Assembly: GCA_964612995.1 (NCBI GenBank)
Contig: CAZTGE010000180.1
Coordinates: 1-7,079, forward strand
Source of the DNA: SLQH01 sp964612995
Lineage (GTDB): Bacteria; Planctomycetota; UBA11346
Length of the DNA: 7,079 nucleotides
Reading direction: 5' to 3'
Of this stretch, positions 1 to 7,079 are shown in pieces. The notes beneath the pieces were generated by a model. That model ran no database searches, was not told the origin of the DNA, and was given only the letters and a program-made list of their open reading frames with translations. Made by a program: the position numbers and the translations under genes. Positions within the stretch are counted from its first letter, which is position 1. Each line of letters opens with the position of its first letter.

Positions 1-198
1 CGGATCCGCAACGACTCACGGACATCCCCTGAAGCCCCGCCCTGGCCGGGTGGCCCCGCCGCCAATTGATGTCGCCTCGCGCGGAGCTATGACAGCGTGC
101 AGCGAGCGGCATCGGCCGAGCCCAGACGATGGAGCGGATATGAACAGGTTCCTGGATTCCCGTCCGGCGCGCAGCGCGCGGCGCTGCATGGGCCCTTC
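1..198. other. Upstream leader or tail of a preceding gene, no confident CDS
   Basis: No gene can be supported here. Plus-strand frame 3 stops at 30-32 and frame 1 at 67-69. Frame 2 is open from the window edge to a TGA at 200-202, which overlaps the ATG at 199 as ATGA. That geometry would suit the 3' end of a coupled upstream gene, such as the partner sensor kinase. However, the translated tail is rich in Arg, Pro and Ser and shows no histidine-kinase ATPase motif, so it is not called. A GC-rich inverted sequence (GCGCGC-A-GCGCGC, 167-179) lies about 20 bases before the start codon. No -24/-12 or convincing -35/-10 promoter is visible. Confidence 0.4.
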
Positions 199-1575
<1,377 letters not shown>

Positions 1576-1642
1576 GGCGGCCCGTCCTGCGTCCGGGTCC
1601 GCCTCCGCTTGTGCCGCAGGGGCTCGCGGCTAGCCTCCGGCC

Positions 1643-3277
1643 ATGCCTGATCAGACCCAGACCGCTGTCCAGCTCGTCGGTCCCGACGCGCTCGAACTCA
1701 ACCGCGCCAAGCCGATTCCGGCGCCCGGGCCGCAGCAGATCCTCGGCCGGGTCTGTTGCGTGGGCCTGTGCTTCTCGGACATGAAACTGCTGCACCAGTT
1801 CGACCAGCACGTACGCAAGGGCCCGGTGGTCGCGGGAATCGATCAGCGCGTGCTCGAGGCGCTGCCCTCGTACGTGCCCGGCGATCGACCGACCGTGCCC
1901 GGGCACGAGGTGGTGATCGAGGTGGTCGCGGCGGGTGAACAGGTCGCATCGGTGCAGGTGGGCCAGCGCTATCTGGTCCAGGCCGACTGGCGCGAGCTGA
2001 AGACCGATCGTTCCAACGGGGCCTTCGGTTACGACTTCGAAGGCGGCCTGCAGGAGTACGTGTTGCTCGACGAGCGCGTGACCGTGGCCAGCGATGGGAC
2101 CAGCTACCTGCTGCCCGCCGGCAGCGATCGCAGCGCGAGCGCCACCGCGCTGGTCGAGCCATGGGCCTGCGTCGAAGACGCCTTCATCCACGCCGAGCGC
2201 GATACGCTGCAGCCGGGTGGTACGGTGCTGATCGCGCGCAGCGACGGCGCCGAGGCCACTTCCGACGGGCTCGATCTGAGTGCCTGCGCTCGTCGGCTCT
2301 ATCTCAGCGACGGCGAGGAACAGGTGCCGCAGGGCTTCGAAGCGGTGCGGTTGGACGAGCTGGCGAGCGAATCGGTCGACGACCTCCTGTTTGCAGGGGC
2401 TGATGCCGAGTTGTTCGAGCAGGTGCTGCCGCTGCTGGCAAAGAACGGTCTGTGCCTGATCGCCACCGGCGGCATGCACTTCGGGCGCGAGGTCGCCCTG
2501 CCGGTCGGGCGGGTCCATTACGGCAACATCCGCGTGGTCGGCTACCCCGGCACCAGTTTCTCCAAGGCCCTGGCCCGGATCCCGGCCACCGGCGAGGTCC
2601 GCCCCGGCGATCGGGTGCACGTGGTCGGCGCCGCCGGCCCGATGGGCAGCATGGCGGTGATCCGGGTGCTCTCGCTCGGGATGAGCGACGTCGCGGTCGA
2701 GGGCGCGGACATGGCCACCGACCGGCTCACGGTGCTCGCGCGCAAGGCCGAACCGCTGGCCGCGCGCAAGCAGGTGCCGCTGCATCTGTTCGATCCGCGC
2801 TGCGAGTCGCCGCAGGCGCCGGCCGATTACATCATGATCATGGTCCCCGTCGGCGCGCTGGTGGCCGCGGCGGTGCGCGAGGCCAACCCCGGCGCTCTGA
2901 TCAACATCTTCGCCGGCATCCCGGCCGACGTGCACCAGGCGGTCGATCTCGACGCCTATGTCGAGAAGGGTCTGTACTTCATCGGCACCTCGGGCAGCAC
3001 CATGGAGGATATCCACGCGGTGCTGAACAAGGTCGCCGCCGGTGAGTTGGACACCGATCTCTCCGTCGGTGCGGTCAGCGGCATGGGTGGGGCCATCGAC
3101 GGCCTGCGCGCGGTCGACGCCGGGGCGATCTCCGGCAAGATCCTGGTCTACCCCGAGCTCGGCGATTTCCCGCTGACCACGCTCGAGGAGCTCGGCGATC
3201 GCTGTCCGGCCGCCGCGGCGGCCCTGGACAACGGCAACTGGAATCTCGCTGCCGAACGCGCGCTGCTCGGCGGGTGA
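1643..3277 (+). CDS. Zinc-type MDR dehydrogenase, SorE-like, with apparently duplicated Rossmann region
   Basis: This 544-residue protein belongs to the medium-chain dehydrogenase/reductase superfamily, whose members usually run 340-420 residues. The start is firm: an in-frame TAG at 1631-1633 leaves the ATG at 1643 as the first initiator, with no obvious Shine-Dalgarno. The GroES-like catalytic part (about 1-190) has likely catalytic-zinc ligands C43 (GLCFSD), H88-E89 (PGHE) and E172 (LVEPWACV). The four-cysteine structural-zinc loop is absent. A first Rossmann-like half (about 191-303) lacks the glycine motif, reading IARSDGAEA where GxGxxG is expected. A second (about 318-450) carries a good dinucleotide motif, VVGAAGPMGS (327-336). 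The C-terminal return to the catalytic fold ends near GKILVYPEL (498-506). From memory, the second half resembles L-sorbose-1-phosphate reductase-like proteins (ending FAG...VGTSG...), so an NAD(P)-dependent polyol or sugar-phosphate oxidoreductase is plausible. The substrate is unknown. No signal peptide, so cytosolic. It lies 67 bp after the regulator, and co-transcription is possible. Confidence 0.85.
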   Translation: MPDQTQTAVQLVGPDALELNRAKPIPAPGPQQILGRVCCVGLCFSDMKLLHQFDQHVRKGPVVAGIDQRVLEALPSYVPGDRPTVPGHEVVIEVVAAGEQVASVQVGQRYLVQADWRELKTDRSNGAFGYDFEGGLQEYVLLDERVTVASDGTSYLLPAGSDRSASATALVEPWACVEDAFIHAERDTLQPGGTVLIARSDGAEATSDGLDLSACARRLYLSDGEEQVPQGFEAVRLDELASESVDDLLFAGADAELFEQVLPLLAKNGLCLIATGGMHFGREVALPVGRVHYGNIRVVGYPGTSFSKALARIPATGEVRPGDRVHVVGAAGPMGSMAVIRVLSLGMSDVAVEGADMATDRLTVLARKAEPLAARKQVPLHLFDPRCESPQAPADYIMIMVPVGALVAAAVREANPGALINIFAGIPADVHQAVDLDAYVEKGLYFIGTSGSTMEDIHAVLNKVAAGELDTDLSVGAVSGMGGAIDGLRAVDAGAISGKILVYPELGDFPLTTLEELGDRCPAAAAALDNGNWNLAAERALLGG

Positions 3278-3278
3278 A

Positions 3279-4745
3279 TCAGGTGCCGCGCCAGGCGGCC
3301 GCCTTGGTCGGATCCTCGCGGGTGAGATCTTCGAGCAGGGCGTCGAAGTCGTGCAGGTGCATGCGCATCAGATAGCGCAGTCGCGGGGTGATGCTCGCGG
3401 CGGGCATGCGCAGCAGCGCCGGGCCGGGCTCGCAATCGGGATAGAGGTGGCCGGCAAGCAGCATGCGCAGCGACTGGACCCGCCGGTGGCCGTGTTGCAG
3501 CGCAATCAGACCGACCACCCGTCCACACCACGCATCCCACGGCCAGAGTGCGGCGAGCTCCGACCCGAGCTCTTGGGCCAGCTGCGCGAACAAGGGCGGG
3601 CGCAGACGGCACAACTGGTAGATCGCCTCGCTCGCGCGCGCACCGCCGTGTCCGGCGAGGTCGAGCGCGGCAGCGAGTTCCGCCTCGGCGCTGCTGCTGG
3701 GGACCAGCCGCGGCAGCGCGGCCGGGTCGAGCAGGCCCAGCAGGTAGAGGCGCCGACGCATCGGTACGGCGTCGTCGGTCAGCAGGGCCTCCACCAGGAC
3801 GTCGGCGCGACGCTGGCCGAGGTCGCCGCGCTGTTCCATCGCCACCAGACGCCGGCCGATCTCGCGGTGGCCGGGCAGCCGGAGGACCAGCTGCCGCGCG
3901 GCGGCGCACCAGGCGAGCTCGTGGGCACGGCCGATCAGGGGCCAGACACCCAGGGCCAAAACCACGCCGAGGACCATGCCGAGGGCGAAGCGACGGTTGC
4001 CCAGCGCCACCGGGCGGTCGTGATAGGAGACGGCGAAGGCGACGAGGAAGCCACCGCCGAGAAAGCAGGCCAGCATCAGCAGCCACGAGACGCTGAGCGC
4101 CGTGCCCAGGGCGAGGAAGATGGCGTTGTGCAGCGCGTGCGCGACGATGCAGGGGTAGAGCAGGCCGGTATGCAGGCGGATCAGGCAGAGAATCAGCCCC
4201 AGGACCAGCGCGACGGTGGTCTGGGTGTAGCTGCCATGGCCGGCGGCGAAACACAGGGTGGTGATCGAGATCGCAGAGGACCGACCGACGTGCTCGCACA
4301 GCCAGGGCAGGAGGCGACCACGAAAGAACCACTCCTCGATCACCGCGGGCAGCAGGACCCAGCTCAGCGCGAGCCACAGGAACCGGCCCAGGTCGAGGTG
4401 GTGATCGGGGTCGGCGAACACCAGTCCGGCGTCGGCGACGTTGGGCTTCCAGGCGATGGTCTGCAACACCAGGGTGTGGGCCAGCGGCTCCATGATCAGC
4501 AGCAGGCCGGCGGCAAGCGCGGTGGCCTCGCCCAGGCCCCAACGGGTCAGCGGTAGCCACCGGGGATGCGGACGCAGCAGCCAGGCGCCCAGGGCCAGGG
4601 CCACGAGCAGCAGCGTGCGCGCGAGCCAGGCCGGAATCGCCGCTTGCACCGCTGTAGCCCAGGGGGCGAGCGGGAAGACCAGGGCGATGCCCAACGATGC
4701 CACCCCGACTCCCAGCGCATTGCGCAGCCGCTCCGGCACGCTCAT
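3279..4745 (-). CDS. CPBP family intramembrane glutamic endopeptidase with C-terminal extension
   Basis: This 488-residue integral membrane protein belongs to the CPBP/Abi family, relatives of Rce1 CAAX protease and of bacteriocin-processing proteins. The diagnostic motifs are in order: EEWFFR with E137, E138 and R142; FAAGH with F166 and H170; and HALHN with H203 and N207. Eight or nine hydrophobic segments lie between about 10 and 272. The remaining 216 residues are soluble-looking, rich in Leu, Ala and Arg, probably helical, and without a motif I recognise. The start at 4745 is preferred because the residues encoded further upstream are charged and low-complexity, whereas MSVPERLRN leads straight into the first hydrophobic segment; a GAG lies 4-6 bases before it. 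The catalytic residues are present, so activity is plausible, but the substrate is unknown. The gene runs against its left neighbour with one base between the two stop codons and diverges from the small gene at 4883. The ORFs on the opposite strand are shadows. Confidence 0.9.
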   Translation of the reverse strand: MSVPERLRNALGVGVASLGIALVFPLAPWATAVQAAIPAWLARTLLLVALALGAWLLRPHPRWLPLTRWGLGEATALAAGLLLIMEPLAHTLVLQTIAWKPNVADAGLVFADPDHHLDLGRFLWLALSWVLLPAVIEEWFFRGRLLPWLCEHVGRSSAISITTLCFAAGHGSYTQTTVALVLGLILCLIRLHTGLLYPCIVAHALHNAIFLALGTALSVSWLLMLACFLGGGFLVAFAVSYHDRPVALGNRRFALGMVLGVVLALGVWPLIGRAHELAWCAAARQLVLRLPGHREIGRRLVAMEQRGDLGQRRADVLVEALLTDDAVPMRRRLYLLGLLDPAALPRLVPSSSAEAELAAALDLAGHGGARASEAIYQLCRLRPPLFAQLAQELGSELAALWPWDAWCGRVVGLIALQHGHRRVQSLRMLLAGHLYPDCEPGPALLRMPAASITPRLRYLMRMHLHDFDALLEDLTREDPTKAAAWRGT

Positions 4746-4882
4746 GAACTCGAGCGTAGGTCGCGCCGGGTCCGCGCGCCAGCGCTGGGCAGGGCTCTTG
4801 CGACGCGCCCAGTCACCGCCTCCACCAGATGCCAGCGGACTCCGGCGTTGCACCGCGGAGGGTCGCGGGCGAGCATGGGCGG
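4746..4882. other. Divergent intergenic gap between CPBP gene and glycan operon
   Basis: These 137 bp should hold the promoters for both the CPBP gene (minus) and the small-protein / glycosyltransferase / glycosidase-like unit (plus). The stretch is very GC-rich and I find no pair of -35/-10 hexamers good enough to annotate on either strand. A perfect 10-bp palindrome, CCAGCGCTGG, lies at 4779-4788 and could be an operator, but a palindrome of this kind is not rare at this base composition. Confidence 0.4.
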
Positions 4883-5056
4883 ATGCTGATCTGCTGGACG
4901 ACCGAGGACGGCGAGGAGCATGAGGAGGAGTGGTCGACCGTGGAGGCCTTTCGCAGTTGGGCGGTGAGCGAGGGCCTGGGATGCCGGTTCAGCGCCTACG
5001 AGAGCGACGACGAGGACGATCGGGTGCTGGTGGCCCGGGGCCGGGTGCGTGACTGA
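4883..5056 (+). CDS. Small acidic hypothetical protein (57 aa), coupled to glycosyltransferase
   Basis: I do not recognise this protein. It has 57 residues, 16 acidic and only 6 arginines, with clusters EEHEEE (11-16) and ESDDEDD (40-46), three tryptophans (5, 17, 26) and two cysteines (4, 34). The pattern of short hydrophobic strands (LICW, VLVA) around an amphipathic stretch (VEAFRSWAVSEG) suggests a compact beta-beta-alpha-beta fold. There is no signal peptide or membrane segment. The ATG at 4883 is chosen over the one at 4829, whose extra 18 residues look non-structural; GGGCGG just before it is only a weak ribosome site. The evidence that it is real is the 8-bp overlap of its end with the GTG start of the glycosyltransferase, typical of translational coupling, and a plausible folded-protein composition. 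It could be a small accessory or regulatory partner of the glycan genes, but nothing in the sequence proves this. Confidence 0.65.
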   Translation: MLICWTTEDGEEHEEEWSTVEAFRSWAVSEGLGCRFSAYESDDEDDRVLVARGRVRD

Positions 5057-5831
5057 GGTCGACGCACAGCGGCGGCCAGCGATATCGGCCGTGTTGATCA
5101 CGCGCGATGCGCAGGAGCACCTCGACCGGGTGCTCGCTGCGGCTGCGGCCTGCTGCGCCGAGATCGTAGTCCTGGATAGCGGCTCGCGCGATGCGACCGA
5201 AGCCATCGCCCGGGCTCACGGGGCCCGATTCCACGTCCGCGATTTCGACGGCTACGGCACCCAGAAGCGCGCCGCGGTCGCGCTCGCGCGCAACGACTGG
5301 ATCCTCGCGCTCGATGCCGACGAGGTTCTCGACGACGCCGCGATCGCCGCAGTGCGCGCGTTGCGCCTGCCCGAACAGGGTACCGCCTGCTGGTACCTGC
5401 GTCGGCGCACCTTCATCGGCACGCGCGAGATCCGACACGGCTTGTGGCGCAACGATCGCGTGCTGCGGCTGTTCGATCGCCGCGAGACGGATTTCACTCC
5501 CGAACCGGTCCACGAATCGGTGCCGCCGGTCGGGCGTGCAGCGGTGCTGCCGGGTGGCGTGCAGCATTATTCTTTCCCCGATCTGGCGGCGGTGTTCTCG
5601 CAGCGTTACATGCGGCTCAAGGCACAGCGTTATCGCGCGCGGGGTCGGCGCGCGGGGCCGGTGCTCTTGCTGCTGCGCGCCTGGTGGGCCTTCGTGCGTA
5701 GTTACATCCTGCGGCGCGGGTTCCTCGATGGGGGGTACGGCGTGGCCATCGCGCTGCATGCCGCGACCGACGCGGTGGTGGCGCTGGCCATGGCCAGCGC
5801 GCCGGTGGCCGGGGACGGGCCGGAGTCGTGA
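5049..5831 (+). CDS. Glycosyltransferase family 2, WaaE/LgtF-like (LPS core)
   Basis: This 260-residue GT-A fold enzyme is about the usual length for WaaE/LgtF-type transferases, which add a beta-linked glucose to the inner-core heptose of lipopolysaccharide on the cytoplasmic face of the inner membrane. Visible signatures are the N-terminal strand ISAVLITRD (12-20), the nucleotide-sugar element VVLDSGSRDAT (40-50), the acceptor-side DFDGYGTQK (65-73), the metal-binding LDADE (88-92, DxD at 89-91), RRTFIGTREIRHG (119-131), RLFDR (140-144) and VHE (154-156, the usual site for the general base). The C-terminal RSYILRRGFLDG and the hydrophobic run after it are characteristic of the group and probably contact the membrane. 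It starts at GTG 5049, inside the small upstream gene, and its TGA overlaps the next start as GTGA, so all three genes should be translated together. The family is secure. The sugar and acceptor are inferred and could belong to another surface glycan. Confidence 0.92.
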   Translation: MTEVDAQRRPAISAVLITRDAQEHLDRVLAAAAACCAEIVVLDSGSRDATEAIARAHGARFHVRDFDGYGTQKRAAVALARNDWILALDADEVLDDAAIAAVRALRLPEQGTACWYLRRRTFIGTREIRHGLWRNDRVLRLFDRRETDFTPEPVHESVPPVGRAAVLPGGVQHYSFPDLAAVFSQRYMRLKAQRYRARGRRAGPVLLLLRAWWAFVRSYILRRGFLDGGYGVAIALHAATDAVVALAMASAPVAGDGPES

Positions 5832-6916
5832 AGCGGCGCCCCTGCTTCGCCGTGCCCTGGGATGCGCGTAGCGACCAGCCGCACCGGATCCTCGACCCGC
5901 AGGTCCGTCGCGCCGCGCGCGCGGGCCTGATCGGCGAATACGCTCAGACCCTGGCCACCGCGGCGCTGGTCGCACCGCTGGTCGCAGCGCGCTATCCCAC
6001 CCTCGATGCAGCGCGGTTCGCGCCGGCCACGCGAGCGGATTTCTGTGGTGTCGCTCTGAGTCCGCGGCCCGGACGTGACGTCGAGCAGATCGCGCTGCTC
6101 GACGAACTCGGCCTGCGGCAGGTGCTGGTGCGCATTCCGCTCGGCGATCCACGAGCACGCGATGCACACCTGGCGCTGATCGCCGCCCTGGCGCCGCGGC
6201 CGGTACTCGGGGTGCTGGTCCAGGACCGCACGCTGGTCTGTCGGCCGCAGCGCTGGCTCTCGGCCTGCGAAGACCTGGTCTCCGCCTTGCCAGGCAACGT
6301 GACCGCGCTCCAGATCGCTCAGGCGGTCAACCGTTTGAAGTGGGGGTGCGCCAGCATCGGTGAAGCGCTCGCGCTCAATGCGGTGATCCCCACGCTGCGC
6401 GCCGTGCGGAGCGATCTGCTGATCCTCGGCTCCTCGGTCATCGACTTCGAGCCGTTGGCCACCGCACGCAGTCTGCTCAACCGGCATCGTTTCCGTCTCG
6501 ACGGGGTCGCGGCCCAGCTCTACGTCGACCGTCGCGGCGGTCCGGAGGGTCGGCAATGGGCCTGGTTCGACCTGCCGCGCAAGCTGCGCCTGCTCGCCGC
6601 GATCACCGCGCTGAGTCCGCGTAGCGCCGATCGCCTGTGGGTCACCGAGGTCAACTGGCCTTTGCGCGGGTATACGGGCTGGGCGCCGACCAGCGACACC
6701 GAATGCGTCGACGAGGACGCGGCCGGCGCGCATCTGCGCGCATATTACCGTATGGCATGGAACAGCGGGGTGGTCGAACGCGTGTACTGGTGGCAGCTGG
6801 TCGCGCGCGGGTACGGTCTGGTCGACGACAGCGCGGTGCGATGGCGTCGGCGCCCCGCCTTCACCGCCCTGCGCGACGTGGCTGCAGCGCTGCGGCGGGG
6901 CGATGCACTCGCGTGA
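5828..6916 (+). CDS. Glycoside hydrolase-like (clan A TIM-barrel) cytosolic protein
   Basis: This 362-residue protein is read as a divergent clan-A (beta/alpha)8 barrel. Supporting segments occur in barrel order: LGLRQVLVRIPLGD (94-107), LQIAQAVNRLKWG (161-173), LLILGSSVIDF (197-207), GVAAQLYVDRRG (226-237), LWVTEVNWPL (270-279) and RVYWWQLVARGYGL (318-331). E274 sits where the nucleophile of clan-A glycosidases lies at the end of strand 7. At the strand-4 position, where an Asn-Glu pair is normal, there is QAVN, and no Glu or Asp occurs from 150 to 178, so ordinary retaining hydrolysis is doubtful. There is no signal peptide, so it should stay in the cytosol with the transferase encoded just before it. 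It starts at GTG 5828 (GTGA overlap) with GGGGA at 5811-5815 as a possible ribosome site. It may trim, transfer or only bind a nascent core glycan. The fold is moderately sure; the function is unknown. Confidence 0.65.
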   Translation: MKRRPCFAVPWDARSDQPHRILDPQVRRAARAGLIGEYAQTLATAALVAPLVAARYPTLDAARFAPATRADFCGVALSPRPGRDVEQIALLDELGLRQVLVRIPLGDPRARDAHLALIAALAPRPVLGVLVQDRTLVCRPQRWLSACEDLVSALPGNVTALQIAQAVNRLKWGCASIGEALALNAVIPTLRAVRSDLLILGSSVIDFEPLATARSLLNRHRFRLDGVAAQLYVDRRGGPEGRQWAWFDLPRKLRLLAAITALSPRSADRLWVTEVNWPLRGYTGWAPTSDTECVDEDAAGAHLRAYYRMAWNSGVVERVYWWQLVARGYGLVDDSAVRWRRRPAFTALRDVAAALRRGDALA

Positions 6917-6930
6917 CCCGCTCGCGGCTC

Positions 6931-6979
6931 CCCTCGCAGGGGGGGTGGCAGGCTCTGACAGGGCCGCCCCCTGTGAGGG
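6931..6979 (+). terminator. Long GC-rich hairpin after the glycan operon, probable terminator
   Basis: Bases 6931-6943 pair with 6967-6979 over 13 positions, including one G-T wobble, with a further short inner pairing possible (47-49 with 63-65 of the 6900s). It begins 14 bases after the stop of the glycosidase-like gene, where an operon terminator is expected. No T-run follows, so it would be a non-canonical intrinsic terminator or a 3'-end-stabilising structure. It might also be a copy of a dispersed palindromic repeat, which one window cannot show. Confidence 0.5.
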
Positions 6980-7035
6980 AAGCCCGGGCCCTTCAAAGCG
7001 CCAGAACCGTACATTCGCAGCGTCCAGCGTCCGGA

Positions 7036-7057
7036 GCCCAGCCAGGCTTGGCTGGGC
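7036..7057 (+). repeat. Perfect 9-bp inverted repeat with 4-base loop
   Basis: GCCCAGCCA at 7036-7044 and TGGCTGGGC at 7049-7057 are exact reverse complements around a GGCT loop. No T-run follows. It could be a second terminator for the operon on the left, an operator, or a structure in the 5' untranslated region of a gene starting past the window edge. Confidence 0.5.
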
Positions 7058-7069
7058 GACCGGCCGACA

Positions 7070-7074
7070 GAGGA
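7070..7074 (+). promoter_or_regulatory. Possible ribosome-binding site of a gene starting beyond the window
   Basis: GAGGA at 7070-7074 is one of the best Shine-Dalgarno matches in the window, better than those preceding most of the called genes. The window ends on GT at 7078-7079, so a GTG could begin at 7078, although an initiation codon a few bases later would give better spacing. Without the next bases this is only a suggestion. Confidence 0.25.
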
Positions 7075-7079
7075 ACGGT

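Noticed and set aside
1613..1630. GCCGC...GCGGC stem between the regulator and the dehydrogenase as a terminator
   Set aside because: It is only 5 bp with no T-run; such matches are frequent in DNA of this composition.
3351..4556. 401-residue plus-strand frame and the 470-residue minus-strand frame at 3148-4560, both overlapping the CPBP gene
   Set aside because: The frame encoding EEWFFR, FAAGH and HALHN with alternating membrane segments is clearly the coding one; the others are Gln/Arg/Pro-rich without motifs.
4989..6167. 392-residue minus-strand frame, and other minus-strand frames across 5252-6733
   Set aside because: They lie opposite the glycosyltransferase and glycosidase-like genes, are Arg/Ala/His-rich and lack any family signature.
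6946..6960. TGGCA followed by GACA as a possible sigma-54 -24/-12 promoter
   Set aside because: The -12 half reads GACA where TTGC is needed, and the site lies inside the hairpin after the operon.
6992..7015. TTCAAA and TACATT as a sigma-70 promoter pair
   Set aside because: The spacer is only 12 bases and each hexamer matches at 4 of 6 positions, too weak to annotate.

Overview
The window is a high-GC stretch with strong G/C preference at third codon positions, packed genes and many long antisense shadow frames. The gene families fit a Gram-negative proteobacterium: an NtrC-type sigma-54 activator and a WaaE/LgtF-like lipopolysaccharide-core glycosyltransferase. Gammaproteobacteria is my best guess. 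There is no rRNA, tRNA, CRISPR array, transposase or other mobile-element signature.

Layout. Positions 1-198 are a leader or the tail of an upstream unit. Positions 199-1575 (+) encode a complete REC / AAA+ / Fis-HTH response regulator. Positions 1643-3277 (+) encode an unusually long zinc-type medium-chain dehydrogenase that appears to carry two Rossmann-like halves. One base later a convergent gene, 3279-4745 (-), encodes a CPBP-family (CAAX protease / bacteriocin-processing) membrane protein with a long extra C-terminal region. After a 137-bp divergent gap, three tightly overlapping plus-strand genes follow: a 57-residue acidic protein (4883-5056), a family-2 glycosyltransferase of the WaaE/LgtF type (5049-5831) and a cytosolic protein resembling clan-A glycoside hydrolases (5828-6916). 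The window closes with a non-coding tail (6917-7079) holding two strong hairpins and possibly the ribosome-binding site of a gene beginning just past the edge.

How the parts relate. The last three genes form an obvious translationally coupled unit (8-bp and 4-bp overlaps), most plausibly for lipopolysaccharide-core or related glycan assembly. The regulator's kinase partner and sigma-54 targets are not visible here. The dehydrogenase and CPBP genes look like stand-alone accessory genes. The points most worth a second look are the internal duplication in the dehydrogenase, the apparent loss of the acid/base glutamate in the glycosidase-like protein, the small acidic protein coupled to the glycosyltransferase, and the roughly 215-residue C-terminal region of the CPBP protein. 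All functional statements come from reading motifs in the sequence; no database search was possible.
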